From NCBI GenBank assembly GCA_023249375.1, contig JAHFCT010000031.1, positions 1 through 35,523 on the forward strand: DNA of 35,523 nucleotides, written 5' to 3'. This document shows positions 17,883 through 26,228 of this stretch, piece after piece. Under the pieces are notes generated by a model that saw only the letters and a list, made by a program, of their open reading frames with translations, was not told the origin of the DNA and made no database searches. A program made the position numbers and the translations under genes. This stretch comes from Gemmatimonadota bacterium. Its GTDB lineage: Bacteria > Gemmatimonadota > Gemmatimonadetes > Gemmatimonadales > Gemmatimonadaceae. Position 1 is the first letter of the stretch. Each line of letters begins with the position of its first letter.

Positions 17883-20312
17883 ATGCTTCGACCGATGTTT
17901 TCCGCCCTAGCGCTGCTGGCGCTGGCGGGTGCTCTGCCGCTGGCCGCGCAGCAACCCGATGACGGACGATGCCAGGCGCCCGACAGTATTGCCGTCAGCG
18001 GCAATAAACGTGTCGCGGCGTCCTCCGTCCTGTCCGACGCCGGGTTGCAGCCCAAGACGGCACTGAACTATCCGACCCTGCAACGAGCCATCCGCAACGT
18101 CTTTGAGGGCGGACAGTTCGACGACGTGCAGCTGTCGTGCGTCCTTGCCCCCGACGGCCAGCGAGCGACGCTGCTCATCAAGGTGACGGAGCGTCCGATC
18201 CTGGCCGACGTGGACGTGGCCGGCCCCTCGGTAGTCTCGCTTCGTTCGGTGCGCGACAAAGTGGACCTGCTCATCGGCCGGCCGGTAGACCCGGCGCAGG
18301 TTGCGTTGGCGATCACGCGCATCGATTCGCTGTATCAGGCCAACGGTTTTTATCTTGCGGACGTGAAGCCCGAGACGACGACGGTTGACGACAAGGTGAA
18401 GCTGCTGTTCCGCGTGGACGAGGGCCGGCGGCTCGCCATTTCGGGCGTCCGCGTGCTCGGCAACCACGAAGTCGCGTCGAAGGACGTGGTGGGGGCGATG
18501 AAGACCCGCCCCGAGGCCTTCTGGTTCTGGCGCAAGGGCGCCTTTGACGAAGACAAGTTTGCCGGCGACCTCGGCGAACGCATTCCGACGCTCTTCGCCA
18601 AGCAGGGCTTTGCCGATTTCCAGTTCCTCAAGGACACGCTGCTGATTGATCGCGCCCGCGGCAAGGGGCTGATCGAGCTGACGGTGAACGAGGGCCGCCG
18701 CTACACCGTGGGGAATTTCTCGGTGGACGGCAACAAGCACTTCTCGACCGAGGACGTGAAGCGGGCGTTTCCGTTCACGGCCACCGAGGCGACGCTGCCG
18801 CAGCGCTTGATGGCGCTGGTGCGCCGCAAATCGGCGTCGTCGAATCTGTTCGACCGGACGCAGTGGGACGATGCCACGCAAAAGGTGCGGACGATGTACC
18901 AGAACGAAGGGTACATCTACGCGCAGGTTCGGCCGGTGAGCGATCCCGCGCCGATGGGCGCCGACTCGGTGCCGCGCGTGAACCTGCGCTGGGAGATCAC
19001 GGAGAACCAGCCGGCGATCATCAATCGCGTGGACATTCTCGGCAACGACTACACCAACGAAGCGTGCATTCGCGAGCAGCTTTTTGTCATTCCCGGCGAC
19101 GTCTTCAACCAGGACCGGCTGATCCGCTCGTATCAGAGCATCGGCAATATGGGGTTCTTTGAAGCGCCGATTCCGCCGCCAGACACCAAGCAGGCAAACG
19201 AGGCGGGCGACGTTGACGTGATCTTCCGCGTGAAAGAAAAGCGGACGGGCAACATCAACTTCGGCGCGTCGATGGGTCAGGGCACTGGCGTAGGCGGCTT
19301 CATCGGCCTCGAGCAGCCCAACCTTTGGGGCAACTGCAAGCGCGGTTCGATGCAGTGGCAGTTTGGCCGCTACATCAACGACTTCAACCTCAGCTACACC
19401 GACCCCGCGATCAAGAAGTCGCGCGTGTCGGGGACCGTGACGGCGTACAACTCGCAGGCGCGTTATCGCATTGCCGACCTTGGACGCACGATCCGCACCG
19501 GTGCAAGCCTACAGGCGGGCTTCCCGTTCGCGAACTCGCGATTCACGCGCGTCTTTGTCGCGTACGGCGCGGAGGGCGTGAAGTTCGGCAGCGACGGACT
19601 GCTCGGCACGGTTGCCACCACGACGTCGTGCTCGCGCTGCTTCCGATCGAATCTCGGACTCACCGTTTCTCGCGACACGCGCGTGGACATGCCGTTTGCC
19701 ACGCAAGGCAGCTTGCAGAGCTTCAAGGCGGACTTCAACGGGGGCATCCTCGGCGGCACGTCCACGTTCCAGCGCTACTACACCGAGATGCGCTCCTACG
19801 CGCTGCTCGGCACGATTGGCGGCAAGAAGATGGGCGCGAATCCGCTGAAGTTCACGGTGGGCCTGACGACGAAGGCGGGCGCGGTGTTCGGCGATCCGGG
19901 CGCGTTCTTCTACTCCCAGTCGTTCTCGCTGGGCGGCGTGCAGTTTGGTGAAATGCTGCGCGGATATCCCGAGTTCTCGATCACGCCCGCCGGCTTCTCG
20001 GGCACCACGGGGACGTACAACGCGCAACGCAACTCGTTTGGCAACGCCTTCTTCACGACGACGGCCGAGGTTGGCCTGCGTGTGAGCCAGCAGTTCTACA
20101 TGAACATGTTTTACGACGCGGGGAATATCTGGGCCCACCCCCGTGAAATCGACCCGTCGCGGCTGTTCCGCGGCGCGGGTATTGGCGCGTCCGTCGTGAC
20201 GCCGCTTGGGCCACTCGGTCTCGACTGGGCGTACGGATTCGACCGCACCGATATCAACGGCAAGCCGGATCCGAAGTTCCAGTTGCACTTCCGCCTCGGT
20301 CAGTTCTTCTAA
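17883..20312 (+). CDS. bamA: Outer-membrane protein assembly factor BamA
   Basis: BamA is the central Omp85 barrel that folds and inserts outer-membrane proteins. The product from ATG 17883 is 809 aa. A signal peptide with a Leu/Ala-rich core ends near AAQQP (about residue 23). POTRA domains cover about residues 28-430 (repeats such as ISGVRVLGNHEVASKDVVGAMK and YTVGNFSVDGNKHFSTEDVKRAF). The Omp85 barrel follows, with GTGVGGFIGLEQPNLWGNCK near its start and the ending FQLHFRLGQFF with a terminal Phe, as BamA substrates and BamA itself require. The ATG at 17865 is in frame but would place the -10 box inside the gene. ompH/skp and lpxD follow directly, the classical arrangement. Confidence 0.97.
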   Translation: MLRPMFSALALLALAGALPLAAQQPDDGRCQAPDSIAVSGNKRVAASSVLSDAGLQPKTALNYPTLQRAIRNVFEGGQFDDVQLSCVLAPDGQRATLLIKVTERPILADVDVAGPSVVSLRSVRDKVDLLIGRPVDPAQVALAITRIDSLYQANGFYLADVKPETTTVDDKVKLLFRVDEGRRLAISGVRVLGNHEVASKDVVGAMKTRPEAFWFWRKGAFDEDKFAGDLGERIPTLFAKQGFADFQFLKDTLLIDRARGKGLIELTVNEGRRYTVGNFSVDGNKHFSTEDVKRAFPFTATEATLPQRLMALVRRKSASSNLFDRTQWDDATQKVRTMYQNEGYIYAQVRPVSDPAPMGADSVPRVNLRWEITENQPAIINRVDILGNDYTNEACIREQLFVIPGDVFNQDRLIRSYQSIGNMGFFEAPIPPPDTKQANEAGDVDVIFRVKEKRTGNINFGASMGQGTGVGGFIGLEQPNLWGNCKRGSMQWQFGRYINDFNLSYTDPAIKKSRVSGTVTAYNSQARYRIADLGRTIRTGASLQAGFPFANSRFTRVFVAYGAEGVKFGSDGLLGTVATTTSCSRCFRSNLGLTVSRDTRVDMPFATQGSLQSFKADFNGGILGGTSTFQRYYTEMRSYALLGTIGGKKMGANPLKFTVGLTTKAGAVFGDPGAFFYSQSFSLGGVQFGEMLRGYPEFSITPAGFSGTTGTYNAQRNSFGNAFFTTTAEVGLRVSQQFYMNMFYDAGNIWAHPREIDPSRLFRGAGIGASVVTPLGPLGLDWAYGFDRTDINGKPDPKFQLHFRLGQFF

Positions 20313-20327
20313 CATCTGGAGTCTGCA

Positions 20328-20987
20328 ATGCCCGTTCGTGCTCGCGCGCTGCTCGTCGCCCTTCTCACTCTCCTGATCCTGCCGGCCGTTGCGGTCGCGC
20401 AAGGCACCAGCGTGAAGTTCGCGTATGTTGACACCCGCGAACTGCTGGACAAGGCCCCGGGCCGCACTGACGCGGATGCGCAGTGGAAGAAGGAGGCGCA
20501 GGGCCTGCAGGATCAGGTCACTCGCATGCAGGATTCGCTGCAGGCGATGATCGCCGCGTACCAGAAGGCCGAGGCCGGGCTGAGCCCCGCGGCGCGCGAG
20601 ACGCGCCAGAAGGGGATCAGCGACAAGGAGCAGGAATATCAGACGCGCACCCAGGCGCTGGACCTGCAGGCGCAGCAGCGGCAGGCGCAGCTCCTGCAGC
20701 CGATCATCGACCAGATCAAAGTGGCGCTCGAGGACATCCGCAAGGATGAGGGGCTTACCGCGATCCTCGACGTCGGCAGCCAGGGCAACCCGATTGTCGC
20801 GATCGACAAGAACCTCAACATCACCGACAAGGTGCTGGTGAAGCTGCGCACGATGCCCGTGCCGCAGGTGACCGCGCCGAAGGGCGCGGCTCCGGCGGCG
20901 GCACCTGCAGCTAAGCCTCCGACGCCGGCCGGTCCGGTTGCGGCGCCGGCTGGTGCAGCCAAGCCCAAGGTTCCGCCGACGCGCTAA
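20328..20987 (+). CDS. Periplasmic chaperone OmpH/Skp family
   Basis: Skp/OmpH chaperones hold unfolded outer-membrane proteins in the periplasm before delivery to BamA. This 219-aa protein has a signal peptide ending near VAVAQG (about residue 25) and the family start KFAYVDTRELLDKAPG. A long Gln/Lys-rich coiled-coil segment (about 50-140) forms the prongs, followed by the VALEDIRKDEGLTAILDVG segment that closes the body. The last about 35 residues are a Pro/Ala-rich tail not seen in short Skp proteins. The gene starts 15 nt after bamA with a GGAG ribosome binding site. Partnership with BamA is inferred from position. Confidence 0.93.
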   Translation: MPVRARALLVALLTLLILPAVAVAQGTSVKFAYVDTRELLDKAPGRTDADAQWKKEAQGLQDQVTRMQDSLQAMIAAYQKAEAGLSPAARETRQKGISDKEQEYQTRTQALDLQAQQRQAQLLQPIIDQIKVALEDIRKDEGLTAILDVGSQGNPIVAIDKNLNITDKVLVKLRTMPVPQVTAPKGAAPAAAPAAKPPTPAGPVAAPAGAAKPKVPPTR

Positions 20988-21019
20988 GCGCCGGCACTCC
21001 CACCCCTGAAGGGCACAAC

Positions 21020-22069
21020 ATGTCGCAGCAGCCGTCGCTCTCCATGACCGCCGCCGAACTCGCCGAGGCGACGGGGGGCAAGCTCGTTGGCGATGCGACG
21101 GTGGCGGTGCATGCCATCGCGCCGTTGGACCGTGCCGGTCCCGAGGATCTCAGTTTCCTCGCGTCGGCGCGGTATGCATCGTTGATGGAGGATACGGGGG
21201 CGGGCATTGTCCTCGTGTCACCGGAGTTGAAGGAGACGGGCGGCCGCTGCAAGGCGCGCATCGTGGTGAGCAATCCCCACGATGCGCTGCTGGCGCTGAT
21301 TCCGCGGTTCTATCGTCCGGTGGTGCACCCCACGGGCATTCATCCCGCGGCGCGCATCGGCCGCAACGTGCTGGTGGGCGACAATGTCTGCATCGAAGCC
21401 GGCGCGGTGGTGGAAGACGACGTGGTGATTGGCGAACGGACATGGATTGCGACGCAGACGGTGATTGGCGCGGGCACGAAGCTCGGCGACGACTGCCAGA
21501 TCTTTCCGCAAGTCGTTGTCTATCCGCACACGCGCATCGGCAGCCGCTGCATCGTGCACAGCGGGGCGCGGCTGGGGTCGGACGGCTTCGGCTACGTGCA
21601 GAAGGACGTCGGCGGCCAGATGGCGCACGTGAAGATTCCGCACGTGGGACGGCTGATCGTCGGCAATGACGTGGAGATCGGCGCCAATTGCGCGATCGAC
21701 CGTGGCAGCGTGGATGACACGGTCATTGGCGCGGGGACGAAGATCGACAACCTCGTGCACATCGCGCACAACGTGCGCATCGGCCGGCTGTGCCTGATCA
21801 CGGCGCAGGTCGGTTTTGCCGGGAGCGTGCGGGTGGAAGACGGCGTGACGTTTGGCGGCCAGGCCGCGGTGGCCGGGCACGTGACGATCGGGGCGGGCGC
21901 GCGGATTGCGGGCCAATCCGGCGTGATCGGCGATGTTCCGGCGGGCGAAACGTGGTCGGGCTATCCGGCGCGTCCGCACAAGGAGGCGCTGCGGGCGTCC
22001 GCGGCGCTGTTCAAGCTCCCCGACTTGCTGAAGCGCATCGAGCAGCTGCTGGAGCGGGTCAAGCTGTGA
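21020..22069 (+). CDS. lpxD: UDP-3-O-acylglucosamine N-acyltransferase LpxD
   Basis: The third step of lipid A synthesis: transfer of a hydroxyacyl chain from acyl-ACP to the 2-amino group of UDP-3-O-acyl-glucosamine. It is 349 aa. The N-terminal uridine-binding domain (about 8-100) has SMTAAELAEATGGKLVGD and PLDRAGPEDLSFLA. The left-handed beta-helix made of hexapeptide repeats covers about 105-320. The catalytic His is expected in HIAHN (247-251), probably His250, equivalent to E. coli His239 (from memory). A C-terminal helix (KLPDLLKRIEQLLERV) follows. The stop overlaps the lpxC start (GTGA). Confidence 0.97.
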   Translation: MSQQPSLSMTAAELAEATGGKLVGDATVAVHAIAPLDRAGPEDLSFLASARYASLMEDTGAGIVLVSPELKETGGRCKARIVVSNPHDALLALIPRFYRPVVHPTGIHPAARIGRNVLVGDNVCIEAGAVVEDDVVIGERTWIATQTVIGAGTKLGDDCQIFPQVVVYPHTRIGSRCIVHSGARLGSDGFGYVQKDVGGQMAHVKIPHVGRLIVGNDVEIGANCAIDRGSVDDTVIGAGTKIDNLVHIAHNVRIGRLCLITAQVGFAGSVRVEDGVTFGGQAAVAGHVTIGAGARIAGQSGVIGDVPAGETWSGYPARPHKEALRASAALFKLPDLLKRIEQLLERVKL

Positions 22070-23337
22070 CCGCGCGGCGAACAATTGCGAGTGCCACGAC
22101 GGTCTCCGGCGTGGGACTCCACCTTGGTCGGCCGTGCCGGCTTTCGTTTGAGCCGGCGCCGCCAGGTCGCGGGATCGTCTTTCGCCGCATCGACCTTGAC
22201 GGCGCGCCCGAAACCGCGGCGCACGTGAAGACGGCGGTGCTCGCCGAGCGGCGCACGCAGCTCGGCACGGGCGAGGCGGCGCTGCATACGGTGGAGCACG
22301 TACTTGCCGCGGTGGCCGGCAGCGGCATCGACGACGTGACGATTGTCATGGACGGTCCGGAGCCGCCGATTCTCGACGGCAGTTCGCATCCGTTTGTGCA
22401 CGCGCTGATGAGTGCGGGCGTGGTGGAGCACGGTGGCACGGTGGAGTACCTTCGCCTGCGGGCTCCGGTGCGCGTGGTGGATGGCGAATCGGTCTACGAG
22501 GCAGAGCCGGCAGACGCGCTCGCCCTCGACGTGCGCATCGACTTCCCGCACCCGCTGGTCGGCACGCAGTCCGGGACGTGGACGATCACGCCCGACACGT
22601 TCTCGCGCGAGCTGTCCGCGGCCCGCACCTTTGGTTTCATGCGTGAGGTGGAAGGACTGCGGGCAAAGGGGTTGATTCAAGGGGCGTCGACCGACAATAC
22701 CGTCGCGCTCGATGAGCAAGGCGTCGTGGGTACGACGCTGCGGTGGCCGGACGAGTTTGTCCGGCACAAGGCGATGGACTTTGTGGGTGACCTGGCGCTC
22801 GCCGGCAAGCGGGTGCTGGCGCGAATCACGGCCCACCGGCCGAGTCATCGCGGAACGGTCTTGCTGGTGCGCGAGATGCTGGCACAAACCCGGCGGGAGG
22901 AACACGTGCTCGGAATCGAAGACATCATGAAGGTGCTGCCGCATCGCTACCCATTTCTCCTCGTGGACCGGGTCCTCGAGATGGAGGCGGGCAAGTACAT
23001 CGTCGGCATCAAGAACGTGACGATCAACGAACCGTTCTTTCAGGGACACTTCCCCGGTCATCCCATCATGCCTGGTGTGCTCATCGTCGAGGCGATGGCG
23101 CAGGTGGGCGGCATGCTGCTGATGGGCGCGGTGGAGGATCCGGACACGAAGGTGGTGTACTTCATGTCGCTCGACAACGTGAAGTTCCGCCGGCCGGTGA
23201 AGCCCGGGGATCAGCTCCGTTTTGAACTGGAAATGACGCAGGTGCGTTCCAAGATCTGCCGCATGAAGGGCCTGGCGAAGGTCGACGGCGACATCGTCTG
23301 CGAGGCGGAAATGGCCGCCATGGTGAGGGATAGATGA
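22066..23337 (+). CDS. lpxC-fabZ: Bifunctional LpxC-FabZ: UDP-3-O-acyl-GlcNAc deacetylase fused to 3-hydroxyacyl-ACP dehydratase
   Basis: A single 423-aa frame joins two enzymes. The LpxC part (about 1-275) catalyses the committed zinc-dependent deacetylation in lipid A synthesis: HTVEH (74-78, with Glu77 and zinc ligand His78), HKAMD (234-238, zinc ligands His234 and Asp238) and His261 in the HRPSHRG segment. The FabZ part (about 283-423) dehydrates hydroxyacyl-ACP in fatty-acid synthesis: [12 protein letters not shown], catalytic His328 in [12 protein letters not shown], and Glu342 in VEAMAQVGG. The start is the GTG at 22066 overlapping the lpxD stop; upstream frame is shadow sequence. The two enzymes compete for the hydroxyacyl-ACP pool, so fusion fixes their ratio. 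The same fusion is known in Bacteroidota and Chlorobi. The stop overlaps lpxA (ATGA). Confidence 0.97.
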   Translation: MTARRTIASATTVSGVGLHLGRPCRLSFEPAPPGRGIVFRRIDLDGAPETAAHVKTAVLAERRTQLGTGEAALHTVEHVLAAVAGSGIDDVTIVMDGPEPPILDGSSHPFVHALMSAGVVEHGGTVEYLRLRAPVRVVDGESVYEAEPADALALDVRIDFPHPLVGTQSGTWTITPDTFSRELSAARTFGFMREVEGLRAKGLIQGASTDNTVALDEQGVVGTTLRWPDEFVRHKAMDFVGDLALAGKRVLARITAHRPSHRGTVLLVREMLAQTRREEHVLGIEDIMKVLPHRYPFLLVDRVLEMEAGKYIVGIKNVTINEPFFQGHFPGHPIMPGVLIVEAMAQVGGMLLMGAVEDPDTKVVYFMSLDNVKFRRPVKPGDQLRFELEMTQVRSKICRMKGLAKVDGDIVCEAEMAAMVRDR

Positions 23338-24110
23338 GCAACCGCATTCACCCGTCCGCGATGATCGATGCGGACGCGGTCATTGGGAACGACGTGACCA
23401 TCGGCGCCGGCGTGATTGTCGGCCCGCGCTGCACGGTGGGCGACGGATGCGTGCTCGACACGCGCTCGATCCTCGTGGAGAACGTGCGCCTCGGCAGCGA
23501 GGTCAAGGTGGGCGTGGGCACGGTCCTGGGCGGATTGCCGCAGGACCTCAAGTTTCAGGGCGAAGTGACGTGGGTCGAGATTGGCGACCGCACCACGATT
23601 CGCGAGTACTCGACGGTCAACCGCGGCACCTCACAGTCCTTCAAGACGACGGTTGGCACCGACTGCTTCCTGATGACCTACGTGCACCTGGCGCACGACT
23701 GCCATATCGGGAACGGCGTCATCATTTCCAACGGCACGCAGCTCGCCGGCCATGTGACGATTGAAGACAAGGCGATTCTCTCGGGACTGCTTGCCGTGCA
23801 CCAGTTCGGCAAGATCGGCCGATACTCGTTCATCGGCGGGATGTCGCGCGTGAACAAGGATGTGCCGCCGTACGTGAAGGCGGTGGGGAATCCGATCAAG
23901 CTCTATGGGCTCAACAGCATCGGGCTGCTCCGCAACGGCTTCACGCCCGCCGTCATCCACGAGCTGAAGAAGGCGTACCGGCTTTTCTTCCGCAGCGAGC
24001 AGAACATCGCGCAGGCGCTTGAGATCGCGCGCAAGGAACTGGACATGAGTCCCGAAGTGAGGGCCTTCGTCGATTTCGTGGACGAGAGCCAGCGGGGAAT
24101 CGTCGTATGA
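23334..24110 (+). CDS. lpxA: Acyl-ACP:UDP-GlcNAc O-acyltransferase LpxA
   Basis: First step of lipid A synthesis: transfer of a hydroxyacyl chain to the 3-position of UDP-GlcNAc (or to the 3-amino group of UDP-GlcNAc3N in some bacteria). It is 258 aa, normal length. Hexapeptide repeats forming a left-handed beta-helix run from residue 5 to about 185. The catalytic His is His121 in VHLAHDCHIGNG (equivalent to E. coli His125). The C-terminal helical domain starts near VGNPIKLYGLNSIGLLRNGF. The gene overlaps lpxC-fabZ upstream and the oxidoreductase downstream (ATGA). Which sugar it prefers matters because of the GnnA-like neighbour and cannot be read from sequence alone here. Confidence 0.97.
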   Translation: MSNRIHPSAMIDADAVIGNDVTIGAGVIVGPRCTVGDGCVLDTRSILVENVRLGSEVKVGVGTVLGGLPQDLKFQGEVTWVEIGDRTTIREYSTVNRGTSQSFKTTVGTDCFLMTYVHLAHDCHIGNGVIISNGTQLAGHVTIEDKAILSGLLAVHQFGKIGRYSFIGGMSRVNKDVPPYVKAVGNPIKLYGLNSIGLLRNGFTPAVIHELKKAYRLFFRSEQNIAQALEIARKELDMSPEVRAFVDFVDESQRGIVV

Positions 24111-25114
24111 GCGCGACGCTGCGGGTGGGGGTGATCGGCACGGGAGCCCTGGGGTTCCACCACCTGCGGCATCTGCGCACGCTCGACGGCGCCACCGTGC
24201 GCGGCTTCTGGGAAACGGATGCGGCGCGTTCGGCGAAAGTGGCGCAGGAACTCGGTGTTGCGGCGGCGGCGTCACTTGATGCGCTGCTCGATGACGTCGA
24301 TGCGGTGTCCATTGTGGTGCCGACGCCGGCGCACTACGCCGTGGCCAAGGCGGCGCTCGAGCGCGGCAAGCACGTGCTGATCGAGAAGCCGATCACGACG
24401 ACACTGGCGGAGGCGGACGAACTGTTGGCGCTGGCCAAGGCCAAGGGCGTGCTCGTGCAGATCGGTCACATCGAGCGCTTCAACCGCGCCATTCGCGCGG
24501 CCCTTCCTTATGTGGACCATCCGCTGTTCATCGAGAGCGAGCGGCTGGCGCCGTTCAACCCGCGCGGGTCGGATGTGGCGGTGGTGCTGGACCTGATGAT
24601 CCACGACATCGACCTCGTGCTGACGCTGATCCGCGCCAAGGTGACGGAAGTGCGCGCCGCCGGCGTGGGGATTCTCACCCCGAGCGTGGACATCGCCGAT
24701 GCGCGCGTGGCGTTTGGCAATGGGGCGATTGCCAACATCACGGCGAGCCGCATCTCGCGGGACCGCACGCGCAAGCTGCGGCTCTTCCAGCGCAACGGCT
24801 ACCTGACGCTCGATCTCGGCGCCGGCAATGGCGAGCTGTTCCGCCTGCGCGGCGACGTGGACCTGGCGGCACTCGCGCAGCAGGCGCAGCCAGACATTAC
24901 GACGTTCGTCGAGCGCATTCCACTCGAGGCGCCCGAAGGCGACGCCCTCAAGCTTGAACTCGAGTCGTTCATTGCCGCAGTGCGCGGCGAAGCGCCCGTG
25001 CCCGTGACCGGCGACGAGGGGCGCGACGCGTTGGCCGTTGCCATGCAGATCGTCGCCGACATCGAACGGTCGCGCTCAGCGATGGCCGCGGCGGCGCGCA
25101 GCGCCGGTGCGTGA
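24107..25114 (+). CDS. Gfo/Idh/MocA-family NAD(P)-dependent oxidoreductase (GnnA-like position)
   Basis: A 335-aa sugar-nucleotide-type dehydrogenase. The Rossmann dinucleotide-binding start is VGVIGTGALGFHH (GxGxxG at 11-16). EKP (93-95) follows, with the catalytic-region Lys, and IHDIDL (165-170) carries the conserved His/Asp of the family. It sits between lpxA and lpxB. In Acidithiobacillus ferrooxidans, GnnA (oxidoreductase) and GnnB (aminotransferase) lie between these same genes and make UDP-GlcNAc3N, giving amide-linked lipid A. Here no aminotransferase is next to it. It could be a true GnnA with an unlinked GnnB, or an enzyme acting on another UDP-sugar. ATGA overlap upstream; the stop lies inside the lpxB start. 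Confidence 0.9.
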   Translation: MSATLRVGVIGTGALGFHHLRHLRTLDGATVRGFWETDAARSAKVAQELGVAAAASLDALLDDVDAVSIVVPTPAHYAVAKAALERGKHVLIEKPITTTLAEADELLALAKAKGVLVQIGHIERFNRAIRAALPYVDHPLFIESERLAPFNPRGSDVAVVLDLMIHDIDLVLTLIRAKVTEVRAAGVGILTPSVDIADARVAFGNGAIANITASRISRDRTRKLRLFQRNGYLTLDLGAGNGELFRLRGDVDLAALAQQAQPDITTFVERIPLEAPEGDALKLELESFIAAVRGEAPVPVTGDEGRDALAVAMQIVADIERSRSAMAAAARSAGA

Positions 25115-26228
25115 AGTCCTCATCATCGCCGGCGAGGCGTCAGGCGACCTGCACGGCGCCGGCGTAGCCGAGCGATTGCGGGCGCTGCGCCCGGAGGTGC
25201 CGCTCGTCGGCATGGGGGGCGACCGAATGGCGGCCGCCGGTGTGCAGCTCTTCGAACGCGCTGAGGGCGTGGTGGGCTTCGTCGAGGTGCTCAAGCATCT
25301 CCCGTCGCATTTGCGGCTGCTGCGACAGGTGAAGGCGCGGCTGCGCAGCGGGCGCGTGGGGTTGATCATCCTGATTGACTATCCCGGCTTCAATTTGCGC
25401 GTCGCACGGGCGGCGCACGACGCTGGCGTGCCGGTGCTCTACTACATCACGCCGCAGGTGTGGGCGTGGAAGCCGGGGCGCCTGACGATGATGGCGGACG
25501 TGATCACCAAGGCGGCGGTGATCCTGCCGTTCGAGGAGCGGCTACTACGCGAGGCGGGAATCGACGCCACGTTCGTGGGGCATCCGCTGCTCGATCGCGC
25601 GCAGTCGCTTCCGGATCAGACGGAAGCGCGACGGCGGCTCGGCCTGCCGCTCGACCGTGAAGTGCTGGCATTGTTTCCAGGGAGCCGCGCGCAGGAGATT
25701 GAGCGGCACGTGCACGGTTTCGAGCTGGTGGCGCGCGAGCTGCAGCGGCGGCGGCCCGGGCTCGAAGTGGTGGTGAGCGTCGCACCGACGATTCAGCTCG
25801 ACGCGTCGCACTTGCCGTATCCGATGGTGCGCGCCCAGTCGTTTGATGTGCTGCGCGCCGCCGACGTGGCGTTGTGCAAGAGCGGCACGACGACGCTCGA
25901 AGCAGCGGTCGCTGGCTGCCCGTGCGCCGTGGTGTACAAGACGAGCCGCATTACCTACGAGATTGCGCGGCGGCTCGTGAGCATACCGCACATCGGACTG
26001 CTGAACGTCGTCGCCGGGCGCGAAGTGGCGCCGGAGTTCGTGCAGGAAGCGTTCACGACCCAGGCCGTGGCCGACGCGCTGGCACCGCTGTTTGGCGCGG
26101 AGAGTCCGGCGCGAGCGCGGATGCAGCAAGGGATGGACGAAGTGCGTCGGCTGCTTGGCTCGCCCGGGGCGGCTGTGCGCGTCGCCGAGATGGCGAGCGC
26201 GATGATGCCGCGGGAACGAGCGTCATGA
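25107..26228 (+). CDS. lpxB: Lipid-A-disaccharide synthase LpxB
   Basis: Condenses UDP-2,3-diacylglucosamine with 2,3-diacylglucosamine-1-phosphate (lipid X) to form the lipid A disaccharide. It is 373 aa from a GTG at 25107 that overlaps the previous gene by 8 nt (GTGCGTGA). The N-terminus VLIIAGEASGDLHG (GEASGD at 9-14), MGGDRM and ITPQVWAWKPGR are hallmark LpxB motifs; ALFPGSRAQEIERH and SGTTTLEAA follow in the C-terminal domain. The upstream extension of the frame has no LpxB homology. The substrate lipid X requires an LpxH/I-type hydrolase that is not in this window. Confidence 0.97.
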   Translation: MREVLIIAGEASGDLHGAGVAERLRALRPEVPLVGMGGDRMAAAGVQLFERAEGVVGFVEVLKHLPSHLRLLRQVKARLRSGRVGLIILIDYPGFNLRVARAAHDAGVPVLYYITPQVWAWKPGRLTMMADVITKAAVILPFEERLLREAGIDATFVGHPLLDRAQSLPDQTEARRRLGLPLDREVLALFPGSRAQEIERHVHGFELVARELQRRRPGLEVVVSVAPTIQLDASHLPYPMVRAQSFDVLRAADVALCKSGTTTLEAAVAGCPCAVVYKTSRITYEIARRLVSIPHIGLLNVVAGREVAPEFVQEAFTTQAVADALAPLFGAESPARARMQQGMDEVRRLLGSPGAAVRVAEMASAMMPRERAS

